Below the pieces are notes generated by a model. It worked only from the letters and a program-made list of their open reading frames with translations. It searched no databases and had not been told where the DNA came from. This document shows positions 8,997 through 17,835 of a DNA stretch of 64,000 bases, piece by piece; the first letter of the stretch is position 1; each line of letters opens with the position of its first letter. Origin of the DNA: Arsukibacterium indicum. Lineage in GTDB: Bacteria > Pseudomonadota > Gammaproteobacteria > Enterobacterales > Alteromonadaceae. A program made the position numbers and the translations under genes. The stretch lies in the NCBI RefSeq assembly GCF_019100565.1, contig NZ_JAHRID010000005.1:277272-341271 (forward strand), read 5' to 3'.

Positions 8997-10127
8997 TTAG
9001 CTCAGGTGCAGACTAAGCGCCTGCAGGCAAAGTGCAATATTTTCGCGCCGGGCACCATAGCCCATTAAACCTATACGCCAGGTTTTGCCGGCCATCTCGC
9101 CAAGACCTGCACCAAGCTCCAGGTTATAATGCTCAAGCAGCGTGCTGCGTAGCGCCGCATCATCCACTCCTTGCGGTATATAAACGTGGTTTAATTGAGG
9201 CAGGCGGTAAGGCTGCGCAACCACAAATCTAAGACCAAGTTTTGTCAGGCCATCTGCCAGTAATTGGTGCATAGCTCGATGACGCTGCCACGCCTGCTCC
9301 AGCCCTTCCGCCGCCAGTAACCGTAAAGCTTCATGTAAAGCATATAAACTGTTGACCGGTGCAGTGTGATGATAACTGCGCTTGCCCTGGCCACTCCAGT
9401 AGCCCATTACCAGACTTTGATCTAAAAACCAGCTTTGCACCGGACTTTTGCGCTGTTTAATTTTCGCAACTGCCCGTTCTGAAAACGATACCGGTGATAA
9501 ACCCGGCACACAGGACAGACATTTCTGGCTACCAGAGTATATGGCATCAATGCCCCACTCATCTACTCTGAGCTCCACCCCGCCTAACGACGTAACAGCA
9601 TCGACTATCGAAATGCAGTCGTGCTGCCGGGCCAAAGCACAAAGCGTTTTGGCGTCACTTAGTGCACCAGTAGAGGTTTCAGCATGCACAAAAGCGACAA
9701 AACGCGCATCAGGATGCTGCTGCAGCACCAGTTCTAACTGCTCTGGGCTTACCGGCTCACCCCAGGCGTTATCAACACATACAGCTACACCACCACAACG
9801 CTCAACATTCTGGCGCATCCGTTCCCCAAACACACCATTGCGACAAACAATCACTTTTTCGCCGGGTTCAACCAGATTAACAAAGCAGGTTTCCATGCCG
9901 GCGCTACCCGGTGCTGATACCGCGATGGTCATCGGGTTTTCGGTTTGAAAAGCGTATTGCAGTAATTTTTTCAGTTCATCCATCATACCAATAAAAAGCG
10001 GATCCAGATGGCCGACCGTTGGTCTTGCCTGCGCTGCCAGTACTTGCGGATAAACGTCAGACGGACCGGGACCCATCAGGATCCGTCGTGGTGGATTAAA
10101 AGCAGCGAATTTCGGGGCTGATAACAT
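8997..10127 (-). CDS. Class V aminotransferase, alanine-glyoxylate/serine-glyoxylate type
   Basis: This 376-residue PLP enzyme has the class V layout of alanine-glyoxylate and serine-glyoxylate transaminases: a MGPGPSD start motif, APGSAGMET phosphate-binding loop, DAVTSLGG with the cofactor-binding Asp, and the Schiff-base Lys202 in SGSQKCLS. It probably transfers an amino group from alanine or serine to glyoxylate, linking glyoxylate disposal to pyruvate or hydroxypyruvate. The exact donor cannot be read from the sequence. It starts at an ATG with GGAG five bases upstream and is flanked by unrelated genes, so it is probably monocistronic. Phosphonate or purine-linked members of the family cannot be excluded. 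Confidence 0.87.
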   Translation of the reverse strand: MLSAPKFAAFNPPRRILMGPGPSDVYPQVLAAQARPTVGHLDPLFIGMMDELKKLLQYAFQTENPMTIAVSAPGSAGMETCFVNLVEPGEKVIVCRNGVFGERMRQNVERCGGVAVCVDNAWGEPVSPEQLELVLQQHPDARFVAFVHAETSTGALSDAKTLCALARQHDCISIVDAVTSLGGVELRVDEWGIDAIYSGSQKCLSCVPGLSPVSFSERAVAKIKQRKSPVQSWFLDQSLVMGYWSGQGKRSYHHTAPVNSLYALHEALRLLAAEGLEQAWQRHRAMHQLLADGLTKLGLRFVVAQPYRLPQLNHVYIPQGVDDAALRSTLLEHYNLELGAGLGEMAGKTWRIGLMGYGARRENIALCLQALSLHLS

Positions 10128-10272
10128 GGTTACTCCGGTAAAATAGTAAACAGACGGTCTACCTTAACAAAAAATCTGCAGCTTGCCCTGTCAGCCTGAT
10201 TAATAGCGGCTATTCAGCAGCGTAATAGGCAGGTACTTGGTAGTTTATTGAGATGACGGGTTTATGCAATCG

Positions 10273-10298
10273 CAAAAAAAGCCCCGTAAACGGGGCCT
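10273..10298 (-). terminator. Intrinsic terminator after htpX
   Basis: On the minus strand GCCCCG, loop TTTA, CGGGGC is followed by TTTTTTTG. It lies just after the htpX stop. Confidence 0.88.
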
Positions 10299-10303
10299 TA
10301 TCA

Positions 10304-11164
10304 TTAAAATTCCCTACGGCTACGCAGGGCCTCAATCCGCTTTTCCAGCGGCGGGTGGGTTAATAACAGCTCCGACTTTGGTTTTTTACCGGCAATACCA
10401 AATGCCATCAAACTGCCTTCCAGCCTGCTTTCATGGTTATGCTTCAGTCGTTCCAGCGCCGCCACCATTTTATCCGGCCCCTCTAAGCGCGCGGCACCGG
10501 CGTCAGCACGGTATTCACGCTGGCGTGAGAACCACATAACAATAATGCTGGCCAGAAAACCAAAGACAATTTCCAGCACAATAACAATACCGTAGTAGGC
10601 AAAAGTTCCCATTTGCTGGTTATTATTACGAATAGCACCGGCAATTAAGCGGGCAAAGAAAATAACAAAGGTATTGACCACACCCTGGATCAGCGTCAGG
10701 GTTACCATATCGCCGTTAGCAACATGAGACACTTCGTGAGCCAGTACCGCCTCAACTTCTTCCTGTTTCATATTACGCAACAAACCAGTGCTAACTGCAA
10801 CCAGAGCATCATTTCGGTTCATGCCGGTGGCAAACGCATTCATTTCCGGCGAATCATATACCGCCACTTCCGGCATACCAATGCCGGCTTTTTTCGCCTG
10901 GCGCTCAACGGTACGTAGCAGCCATTGCTCAGTGGCATTGCGCGGCTGGGTAATCACTACGGCACCGGTGGAGCGTTTCGCCATCCATTTCGACAACGCT
11001 AACGAGATAAAAGACCCACCAAAACCGAATATGGCTGCAAATACCAATAAGCCGCCGATACTGCTGTGGTCTATCCCTAAAAAGCTGAAAACGATATTCA
11101 GTACAATACTCAGTACTACAATAACTGCCAGGTTGGTTGCCAGGAACAGCAAGACTCTTTTCAT
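10304..11164 (-). CDS. htpX: Protease HtpX, membrane-bound zinc metalloprotease
   Basis: The 286-residue protein is of standard HtpX length. Two N-terminal membrane helices (residues about 5-28 and 36-57) precede the catalytic zinc motif HEVSH at 143-147. A second hydrophobic pair follows, and a [11 protein letters not shown] segment carries the third zinc ligand. HtpX is an inner-membrane M48 protease that, with FtsH, removes damaged membrane proteins. A strong terminator follows and a possible sigma32 promoter precedes it, in line with heat-shock or envelope-stress control known for E. coli htpX. It is divergent from pepE. Confidence 0.97.
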   Translation of the reverse strand: MKRVLLFLATNLAVIVVLSIVLNIVFSFLGIDHSSIGGLLVFAAIFGFGGSFISLALSKWMAKRSTGAVVITQPRNATEQWLLRTVERQAKKAGIGMPEVAVYDSPEMNAFATGMNRNDALVAVSTGLLRNMKQEEVEAVLAHEVSHVANGDMVTLTLIQGVVNTFVIFFARLIAGAIRNNNQQMGTFAYYGIVIVLEIVFGFLASIIVMWFSRQREYRADAGAARLEGPDKMVAALERLKHNHESRLEGSLMAFGIAGKKPKSELLLTHPPLEKRIEALRSRREF

Positions 11165-11196
11165 ATACCCTTACCTCAGTGACTTAACTGCCTTTA

Positions 11197-11225
11197 ATAT
11201 ATGGGCTGCTAACTGAATTTCAAAT
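11197..11225 (-). promoter_or_regulatory. Possible sigma32 (heat-shock) promoter of htpX
   Basis: On the minus strand TTTGAAA is followed after about 12 bases by CCCATATA, about 35 bases before the htpX start. This resembles the sigma32 consensus CTTGAA/CCCCATNT, with spacing at the short end of the usual range. Confidence 0.42.
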
Positions 11226-11331
11226 TAAGTGACGTGCTGTTTTAACGGGAAATATGTAAGAAAACATGTCCCGCTGCACGCTTTTCGCTACAATACCAAC
11301 AATAGACAACAGCTTAAAATCAAAGGTTCTT

Positions 11332-12084
11332 ATGCAATTATTATTACTAAGCAGCTCACGGGCCCATAACAGCGACTATCTGGCACCTTATATGGACTGG
11401 CTTAGCGGCCATTTGTCTGGCATCGACGAGTTGTTATTTATTCCTTATGCCGGTGTTACCGTTAGCTATAATGATTATCTTCAGCAAGTAGCCAGCGCTT
11501 TAACGCCGTTATCAGTTAAAGTTAAGGGTTTACATCAGTGCCAGAGCCCACAAAAAGCCATCGCAGATGCTCAGGCTATAGCCGTAGGTGGCGGTAATAC
11601 TTTTCAGCTACTTCATAAGTTATATCAACAGGATATCGTCCACCTAATTGAGCAACGCGTAACCAGCGGCGTGCCTTATATTGGCTGGAGCGCCGGTTCC
11701 AATATCGCCGGTGCTACTATTCGAACCACCAACGATATGCCAATTGTAGAACCGGCTTCATTTAATGCCTTAAATCTGTTGCCATTACAGCTAAACCCGC
11801 ATTACAGCGACTATAAGCCGGAAGGTTTTCATGGTGAAACCCGGGATATGCGCTTAGCTGAATTTATGCAGTTAAACCCACAAACGCCGATTATTGCCCT
11901 GCCTGAAGGTACCGCTCTTAAATGCAATGGTGATGAACTAACATTGCTGGGTAAAGATGGTGGCTACCTGTTTAAAGGCGGTGCAAAAACAGCCATTGCA
12001 GAAAACAGCGATTTATCTCATTTTTTAGATAACAGCCCGCCTACATTAAAACGAAGGGGAATAAACTACACTGAAAAATCTTAG
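11332..12084 (+). CDS. pepE: Peptidase E, alpha-aspartyl dipeptidase
   Basis: Read from the ATG at 11332, which has AAAGG five bases upstream, the protein has 250 residues; an ATG 66 bases earlier would add an implausible extension. The GWSAGSN motif places the catalytic Ser at residue 120, the same number as in E. coli/Salmonella PepE, and GGGNTFQLL and NPHYSDY match the S51 family. PepE cleaves N-terminal Asp-X dipeptides in the cytoplasm. The last 15-20 residues extend past the usual end of about 230. The gene converges on bioD across a palindromic element. Confidence 0.93.
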   Translation: MQLLLLSSSRAHNSDYLAPYMDWLSGHLSGIDELLFIPYAGVTVSYNDYLQQVASALTPLSVKVKGLHQCQSPQKAIADAQAIAVGGGNTFQLLHKLYQQDIVHLIEQRVTSGVPYIGWSAGSNIAGATIRTTNDMPIVEPASFNALNLLPLQLNPHYSDYKPEGFHGETRDMRLAEFMQLNPQTPIIALPEGTALKCNGDELTLLGKDGGYLFKGGAKTAIAENSDLSHFLDNSPPTLKRRGINYTEKS

Positions 12085-12133
12085 TTAATCGGGGTGAAAG
12101 GTTGGACTGATTAAACCTGGCTGATAAAACGAA

Positions 12134-12225
12134 GGTTGGAATACAGGCTCAGTCGCCACAGAGTGTCTGAGTGAACGCGTCAGCGGTAGCGAGTTGCTGT
12201 GGCAAGCTTAGCCTGTGTTGCAACC
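12134..12225. repeat. Imperfect palindromic intergenic element overlapping the 3' end of bioD
   Basis: Two arms of about 28 bases are imperfect inverted copies: GGTTGGAATACAGGCT (12134-12149) near the left end and AGCCTGTGTTGCAACC (12210-12225) at the right. Inside these, GCCACAG (12155-12161) pairs with CTGTGGC (12197-12203). The centre holds CTGAGTGAACGCGTCAGCGG. The right arm contains the last five codons and stop of bioD. There is no T tract, so a simple terminator does not explain it. Confidence 0.7.
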
Positions 12226-12900
12226 TGAAGTCCTCAACAAATTCCTGGCTAAATTCAGACCTAACTGCGTTTGCTCTTCAGGGTTGTATGGTACTACGCC
12301 TAAACACGGCGCTGTAATTCGTTGCTGAAGATCAGCAATATTCTGCTCTGCTAACGCCATATCAGGGTCAACACAATTGGCTACCCAGCCCACCAGCTGA
12401 CAACCACTACGGGCAATTTCCCGCACCGTCAGCATGGCATGGTTCAGACAGCCCAGTTTCATGCCCACAATTAATATTACCGGCAACTGCTGTTTCGCTA
12501 CCCAATCGGCCAGATAACGCTGCTCGCTAATAGGCAACAACCAGCCACCGGCGCCTTCAACTAACAGTTGTTGCACCGGTAACTGCTGCCAGCTGGCCAA
12601 CGCCTGATCCAGTGTCGCCTCGCTGATTGGCAACTTCTCGTTAACCGCCGCCAGATGCGGTGCTACCGGTGCCTGATAACAAATGGGATTAACAACGCTA
12701 TACGGTAACGCGATACCGGAATGGTGCTGCAGCAGTAACGCGTCACTATTTTTTTTCTGCTCGTCAGCACCTGCTGCTATTGGCTTTACGCCAGCCGCGG
12801 CGATATTAAGCGCCCTAAAGCCCTGCAGTATTAAACCGCTGATAAAGGTTTTACCGGCATCAGTATCAGTCGCAGTAATAAAGTAACAATCAGCGGGCAT
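12208..12900 (-). CDS. bioD: Dethiobiotin synthetase BioD
   Basis: The 230-residue product carries the P-loop TDTDAGKT at residues 11-18 and the VEGAGGW motif of dethiobiotin synthetases. It catalyses ATP- and CO2-dependent ring closure of 7,8-diaminopelargonate, the penultimate step of biotin synthesis, in the cytoplasm. The gene overlaps the end of bioC by 11 bases and is last in bioBFCD. Its final residues (GCNTG) and stop are supplied by the right arm of a palindromic element, so the natural C-terminus may have been altered when that element arrived. This does not touch the catalytic motifs. Confidence 0.96.
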   Translation of the reverse strand: MPADCYFITATDTDAGKTFISGLILQGFRALNIAAAGVKPIAAGADEQKKNSDALLLQHHSGIALPYSVVNPICYQAPVAPHLAAVNEKLPISEATLDQALASWQQLPVQQLLVEGAGGWLLPISEQRYLADWVAKQQLPVILIVGMKLGCLNHAMLTVREIARSGCQLVGWVANCVDPDMALAEQNIADLQQRITAPCLGVVPYNPEEQTQLGLNLARNLLRTSGCNTG

Positions 12901-13717
12901 CTTTGGTTCCTGAAATAACTAACACCTGATAACTTGCCGGTAAGCCCAGGCCAGTTCGATGTATCTCATAAGCGGCGGCCAGTTTTTGCCAATAGCCTTT
13001 ACCGGTTAATCCTGAGTGACTGCGGCCGGCTACCTGATTCGCACCAATGGCTTTTAACTCACGCGCTAAACTTTGTACATCAGGGTAATACAACGGATAA
13101 CTGCGTAAGTCGAACTGCCAGTTAACCGCTGGAGTGGCTTTCGCCTGGTCAATAAGCGCTGCTTCAGGTAAAAATAACTGGGTATGCGGCTTTTGATCTA
13201 ACGTCGCAAACGCCTGTTGCAGTTCCTGTAAAGTGCCCTGCACCAGTGTGGTCACAACCATTTTGCCGCCGGGTGCCAGCACTCTGGCAAATTCGCTGAG
13301 CACAGCACCTGGCGTTGGGCACCACTGCAACATTAGACTTGAAAATACTTTAGCAAAGTGTTCGCCCGGTAATGGCAATACTGCCGCATCTGCCTGAATA
13401 TACTCACTGGCCAGTTGTTGATACCTGGCTTTATTGAGCATACCCTCACTAAGGTCAACAGCAGTGAACGCAGTACAATAGTGTTTGAATTCAGGGTGGA
13501 TCCAACCCGGCCCGCAGCCTGCGTCCAGTAAGCGGCCTGTTCCGTCTGCAGCAAGTAACGCCAGCGCATCCCTGGCCACCTGTTGTTGCAATCTCGCTGC
13601 CGCCAGATAGCTATCACTGGCTTTGCCAAAACTAGCCGCCACCTGTTGTAAAAAATCTGCCTGATGCAGCTTTGGCTGTTCGCTGAGTGTTGGTAGCACT
13701 GTTGATGAAACTGCCAT
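12890..13717 (-). CDS. bioC: Malonyl-ACP O-methyltransferase BioC
   Basis: The 275-residue SAM-dependent methyltransferase has motif I LLDAGCGPG and the SSLMLQWC and GGKMVVTTL segments typical of BioC. It methylates the free carboxyl of malonyl-ACP so that fatty acid synthesis can build a pimeloyl chain. The start ATG shares one base with the bioF stop (TGATG), and the end overlaps bioD by 11 bases, so translation of the three is tightly coupled. No bioH-type esterase gene is in the window; demethylation of pimeloyl-ACP methyl ester must be encoded elsewhere. Confidence 0.95.
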   Translation of the reverse strand: MAVSSTVLPTLSEQPKLHQADFLQQVAASFGKASDSYLAAARLQQQVARDALALLAADGTGRLLDAGCGPGWIHPEFKHYCTAFTAVDLSEGMLNKARYQQLASEYIQADAAVLPLPGEHFAKVFSSLMLQWCPTPGAVLSEFARVLAPGGKMVVTTLVQGTLQELQQAFATLDQKPHTQLFLPEAALIDQAKATPAVNWQFDLRSYPLYYPDVQSLARELKAIGANQVAGRSHSGLTGKGYWQKLAAAYEIHRTGLGLPASYQVLVISGTKDAR

Positions 13718-14877
13718 CAGACTGCCTGCCTTAAATGCTGTACCAGCATGCTGATATCCTGCTCAGTATGCTGGCTGCTCAGGGTTATTCTTAATCGCGC
13801 GCTACCTGCAGGCACTGTTGGCGGCCGGATGGCACTTAGCCAAATCCCGGTTTGCTTGAGTTGCGCACTGGCAGCCAATGCCCTCTCGCTGCTACCCAGC
13901 ACCACGCCCTGAATTGGTGTCGTAGAGACCAGCAGTGGTAAATCCGCAGCTAACTGGCGGAACAGCGCAATATTTTGCTGTAGTTTGTCCCGCCGCCATT
14001 GCTGGCCGCGACAAAGCGCAATACTTTTTAATACCGCGGCACACAGTGCCGGTGATAAAGCGGTGCTGTAAATATAATGGCGGGCAAATTGCTCCAGATA
14101 ATCAATCACGGTTTTGCTGGCTGCAACAAAGGCACCACCCACACCAAGCGCTTTACCAAAATTTGCCATCTGACAAAACAATTCAACGCCAGCCACACCC
14201 TGAGCCGCAGCGGTACCGCGCCCTTCCGGACCCAGTACTCCCAGGCCATGCGCATCATCCAGTAGCAGTGGCGCATCATATTGCTTACATAAGCTCAGTA
14301 TCGCCGTTAAATCGGGGCTATCGCCATCCATACTGAACACGCCCTCGGTTACCACCATAGCGTGCTGCGAGGCTGGCGTTTGTTGCAACAATTGCCCAAG
14401 TGCAGTCAAATCATTATGAGCAAAACGCTTAAAACCTGCCTGGCTATGCATTGCTGCATCAATCAGCGAGGCATGGCTGAGTTTATCCAGCAGTAAAACG
14501 TCACTCTTTTCTGCCAGAGTTAGCAGCATTGCCTGATTGGCCGCAAATCCTGATGAAAATAGTAAGGCCCGCTCCTGGCCAAGCCACTCGCACAGGGTAT
14601 CTGTTAACTGCTGATGCACTTTATGCTGACCGGTTACCAGAGGCGAGCCACTGCTGCCGGCACCATATTCTGTCGCGCCTGCGGCATAAGCCTGCAATAC
14701 TTCGGGATCCTGTGCCAGCCCAAGGTAATCATTGCCGGAAAAATTCAGATACTGTTTGCCACCAGCCGTAATTAAGCGGCCATGATAACGCTCTACAGTA
14801 ACAGGTTGGCGTAACAACTGCCTGGCAGCACGCTCATTGAGGGCCTGCTGCAACCTGGCCAGTCTGGTTAGCGCCAT
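13717..14877 (-). CDS. bioF: 8-amino-7-oxononanoate synthase BioF
   Basis: The 386-residue alpha-oxoamine synthase shows the family landmarks: GAGSSGSPLVTG, TEGVFSMDGD, LLLDDAHGLG with the PLP-contacting Asp and His, and Schiff-base Lys242 in FGKALGVGG. It condenses pimeloyl-ACP (or -CoA) with alanine, releasing CO2. Length and motifs are complete. It follows bioB by 17 bases and shares a base with bioC. Confidence 0.97.
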   Translation of the reverse strand: MALTRLARLQQALNERAARQLLRQPVTVERYHGRLITAGGKQYLNFSGNDYLGLAQDPEVLQAYAAGATEYGAGSSGSPLVTGQHKVHQQLTDTLCEWLGQERALLFSSGFAANQAMLLTLAEKSDVLLLDKLSHASLIDAAMHSQAGFKRFAHNDLTALGQLLQQTPASQHAMVVTEGVFSMDGDSPDLTAILSLCKQYDAPLLLDDAHGLGVLGPEGRGTAAAQGVAGVELFCQMANFGKALGVGGAFVAASKTVIDYLEQFARHYIYSTALSPALCAAVLKSIALCRGQQWRRDKLQQNIALFRQLAADLPLLVSTTPIQGVVLGSSERALAASAQLKQTGIWLSAIRPPTVPAGSARLRITLSSQHTEQDISMLVQHLRQAV

Positions 14878-14894
14878 ATTACTGCGCCGCCTTT

Positions 14895-15947
14895 TTATTG
14901 CGCGGCATAGTAAAGCGGTGGATTAGCCTGTTCGTTCAGGGCATCAGCCAACGCCAGCTCGTGCGCCTCATCTGATACATCAGCCCGTTGCTCTGGTTTA
15001 ATGCCAAGCTTGGCAAACAACTGCATATCAGCATTGGCTTCTGGATTGTCGGTGGTCAGTAATTTATCACCGTAAAAAATCGAATTTGCGCCGGCAAAGA
15101 AACATAACGCCTGCATTTGCTCATTCATGCGCGAACGCCCTGCCGACAACCGAACATGACTTTGCGGCAGCATAATGCGCGCGACAGCAATGGTACGGAT
15201 AAACTCAAATCCGTCTAAATCGTCAACGTTTTCAAGCGGCGTGCCCTGTACTTTAACCAGCATATTAATAGGCACACTTTGCGGATGCTCTGGCAGGTTG
15301 GCCAGTTGCATCAACAGTGCCGAGCGGTCATTCGCACTTTCGCCCATGCCAACAATACCGCCACAACATACTTTCATACCGGCGTCGCGCACGTGGCTGA
15401 GGGTATCTAAGCGGTCCTGATAAGTCCGGGTGGTAATAATTTCACCGTAAAACTCCGGTGAGGTATCCAGATTATGGTTGTAATAATCCAGGCCTGCCTG
15501 CGCCAGAGTTTGCGCCTGACTGTTATCAAGCATACCCAGGGTCATACAGGTTTCCAGCCCCAGCTGTTTAACGCCTTTTACCATTTCAATGATATAAGGC
15601 ATATCCCGTTGTTTCGGGTTGCTCCAGGCGGCGCCCATACAAAAGCGACTGGCCCCCTGCGCTTTTGCTGCTGCGGCCTGGGTTAGTACTTTTTCAACTT
15701 CCAGCAGCCGCTCGCGCTCCAGGCCGGTATTATAATGGCCACTTTGCGGGCAATATTTACAGTCTTCGGCACAGGCGCCGGTTTTGATTGATAGCAAGGT
15801 ACTTATTTGCACCTCATTAGGCTTGAAAAACTGACGATGGATTGTTTGTGCCTGAAACAGTAAATCATTAAAAGGTAATGCGTATAAGGCATTAACTTCG
15901 GCCAGGGTCCAGTTATGACGAACCTGAGAAGTGGCAGCAGCTTGCAT
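14895..15947 (-). CDS. bioB: Biotin synthase BioB, radical SAM enzyme
   Basis: The 350-residue protein has the radical-SAM cluster motif with Cys59, Cys63 and Cys66 (CAEDCKYC), the [10 protein letters not shown] segment that holds cysteines near the [2Fe-2S] cluster, and the conserved RLSAGR arginine motif. It inserts sulfur into dethiobiotin to give biotin. It is the first gene of bioBFCD. Its promoter overlaps the BirA-like site in the region shared with divergent bioA, so expression should fall when biotin is plentiful. Confidence 0.97.
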   Translation of the reverse strand: MQAAATSQVRHNWTLAEVNALYALPFNDLLFQAQTIHRQFFKPNEVQISTLLSIKTGACAEDCKYCPQSGHYNTGLERERLLEVEKVLTQAAAAKAQGASRFCMGAAWSNPKQRDMPYIIEMVKGVKQLGLETCMTLGMLDNSQAQTLAQAGLDYYNHNLDTSPEFYGEIITTRTYQDRLDTLSHVRDAGMKVCCGGIVGMGESANDRSALLMQLANLPEHPQSVPINMLVKVQGTPLENVDDLDGFEFIRTIAVARIMLPQSHVRLSAGRSRMNEQMQALCFFAGANSIFYGDKLLTTDNPEANADMQLFAKLGIKPEQRADVSDEAHELALADALNEQANPPLYYAAQ

Positions 15948-15983
15948 AAGTTGTATCCATTGTTGTTATGCGGTTTTTCGGCT

Positions 15984-16011
15984 AGTCTAACCGGCGGCTG
16001 CAACTTGTCAA
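15984..16011 (-). promoter_or_regulatory. Probable sigma70 promoter of bioBFCD
   Basis: On the minus strand TTGACA and TAGACT are separated by 16 bases, about 40 bases before the bioB start. The -35 box lies inside one half of the BirA-like operator, the arrangement expected for repression. Confidence 0.6.
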
Positions 16012-16037
16012 CGCTGACCACAGCTAAAACTTTACCA
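16005..16037. promoter_or_regulatory. Possible BirA (biotin repressor) operator between bioB and bioA
   Basis: TTGTCAACG (16005-16013) and ACTTTACCA (16029-16037) are 15 bases apart. They match the gammaproteobacterial BirA consensus half-sites TTGTAAACC and GGTTTACAA at 7/9 and 6/9 positions, with the consensus spacing. Location in the divergent bio control region supports the call; the second half is weak. Confidence 0.5.
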
Positions 16038-16061
16038 CTGGTTATTTTATGAGCATTAATT

Positions 16062-17339
16062 ATGGCCATTAACTTAGAATTTGATCGAAACCACATCTGG
16101 CATCCCTACACTTCAATGCTAAATCCGCTGCCAGTGTATCCGGTAAGCCGGGCTGAAGGTTGCGAGTTAATACTGGAAAATGGCCAGCGTTTAATTGACG
16201 GTACCTCATCGTGGTGGGCAGCTGCCCATGGCTATAATCATCCGCGATTAAATGCCGCCATCACTGAACAATTAGAAAAGATGGCGCATGTCATGTTTGG
16301 TGGCATCACCCATCAGCCTGCGGTAAGCCTGTGCCAGCAATTGATCGAATTAACACCAAAGCCGTTAACCAAAGTGTTTCTGGCAGACAGTGGTTCAGTT
16401 GCAGTTGAAGTGGCGATAAAAATGGCGCTGCAATACTGGCTGGCCAGCGACAAGCCACAGAAAACCAGACTTATTAGCCTGCGCAAAGGCTATCACGGTG
16501 ATACCTTCGCCGCCATGGCAGTGTGTGATCCGGTCGACGGCATGCACGATATGTTTGCCGGCATCTTAAACCAGCACTATTTTCTGCCTGCACCTGCCAG
16601 TGCTTTTAATACCGAATTTAACCCGGCAGATCTGGCCCCGCTGGCTGAATTACTGCAACAACAGCACCAACAGATTGCCGCCCTTATTCTGGAACCAATA
16701 GTTCAGGGTTATGGCGGCATGCGCTTTTATCACCCTGAATATTTGCGCCAGGCCCGCACCTTATGTGATCAGTACAACGTGCTGCTGATTGCTGATGAAA
16801 TTGCCACTGGTTTTGGCCGTACTGGTAAGTTATTTGCCTGTGAGCATTCCGGCATTACCCCGGATATTATGTGCCTGGGTAAAGCATTAAGTGGTGGTTA
16901 CATTACCTTAGCCGCCACGTTGTGCACCGATGAAGTAGCTCGTGGAATAAGCCAAAGCGCTGCTGGCGGTTTAATGCATGGCCCTACTTTTATGGCTAAC
17001 CCGCTGGCCTGTGCCGTGGCTAACGCCAGCGTTGACCTGATCCGGCAGCATAACTGGCCGGCGCAGGTGGCAGCCATTGAGCAGCAACTTAAACAGGAAC
17101 TGGCGCCATGTCAGACCTTACCGGCGGTTAAAGATGTCAGGGTGCTGGGCGCCATTGGTGTGCTGGAAATGCGGCAAAGAGTTGATGTAGCGCGCTTACA
17201 ACAGCAATTTGTTGAACTGGGTGTCTGGATCCGGCCGTTTAATCACCTTATATATATAATGCCGCCTTTTATTATCAGCAAGTCACAGCTTAGCCGCCTT
17301 ACTGCAGCCATGTATAAAGTAGCAGCAGCAAGCAGCTAG
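16062..17339 (+). CDS. bioA: Adenosylmethionine-8-amino-7-oxononanoate aminotransferase BioA
   Basis: The 425-residue class III aminotransferase has the early HPYTSML and [10 protein letters not shown] motifs specific to Bio[12 protein letters not shown], and Schiff-base Lys274 in GKALSGGY, the same number as in E. coli BioA. It makes 7,8-diaminopelargonate using S-adenosylmethionine as amino donor. It is divergent from bioBFCD, as in E. coli, and shares their control region. With BioB, F, C and D it completes the late pathway, apart from the pimeloyl-ACP methyl ester esterase. Confidence 0.97.
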   Translation: MAINLEFDRNHIWHPYTSMLNPLPVYPVSRAEGCELILENGQRLIDGTSSWWAAAHGYNHPRLNAAITEQLEKMAHVMFGGITHQPAVSLCQQLIELTPKPLTKVFLADSGSVAVEVAIKMALQYWLASDKPQKTRLISLRKGYHGDTFAAMAVCDPVDGMHDMFAGILNQHYFLPAPASAFNTEFNPADLAPLAELLQQQHQQIAALILEPIVQGYGGMRFYHPEYLRQARTLCDQYNVLLIADEIATGFGRTGKLFACEHSGITPDIMCLGKALSGGYITLAATLCTDEVARGISQSAAGGLMHGPTFMANPLACAVANASVDLIRQHNWPAQVAAIEQQLKQELAPCQTLPAVKDVRVLGAIGVLEMRQRVDVARLQQQFVELGVWIRPFNHLIYIMPPFIISKSQLSRLTAAMYKVAAASS

Positions 17340-17348
17340 CATTAGCTA

Positions 17349-17732
17349 TTACCGTAAAATATAGAACAACATGCCGCTGGCACTTAGCAGCAATAAAATA
17401 ATATTAAAATGTAAATGATCGCTGCGCCGCTTCAGGCGCAATCGGTTTAGCAGCAAACTAACAGCACTGACAATGACACAGCCCCACAGTAAATACACCA
17501 ACCAGAAGGTTAAGCGGGGACGCCAGTAGTCACGGATATCCAGCCCCAGGTAGCGCACTAAGCCTGAATCCATTTCCGGCCGGGCATAGTGGCTGACAAT
17601 TAATGCTGCAAAAAACAACAACCAGGCGGCAATAGCCAGATACTTAAATGCCCGGCATAGTAAGTCGGGCCCTTCCCTGCGTTCGAAATCCGGTCCGCGC
17701 TTGTCGGGCACTGCCTTATTATATGCTGACAT
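17349..17732 (-). CDS. Small three-helix membrane protein of unknown function
   Basis: I do not recognise a named family for this 127-residue protein. A polar N-terminus rich in charged residues is followed by three likely membrane helices: near residues 30-47, 72-95 and 107-126. The segment between helices one and two contains [20 protein letters not shown]. The gene lies between bioA (convergent, 9 bases away) and asnS (divergent). Its start overlaps sequence that some gene callers would give to an extended asnS. Function unknown. Confidence 0.7.
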   Translation of the reverse strand: MSAYNKAVPDKRGPDFERREGPDLLCRAFKYLAIAAWLLFFAALIVSHYARPEMDSGLVRYLGLDIRDYWRPRLTFWLVYLLWGCVIVSAVSLLLNRLRLKRRSDHLHFNIILLLLSASGMLFYILR

Positions 17733-17835
17733 TTTTGGCTTCCTTCCAACTTTTACTTGTTTTCAGCTTCTGGCAAAGTATGATTACAGCTTTCATAAAT
17801 ATAGCCTAGTTATAACACCATCTGGAGTTTGTTGC

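Noticed and set aside
9448..9948. 166-residue plus-strand reading frame
   Set aside because: It is fully antisense to the class V aminotransferase, with Ser/Thr/Cys-rich composition typical of shadow frames.
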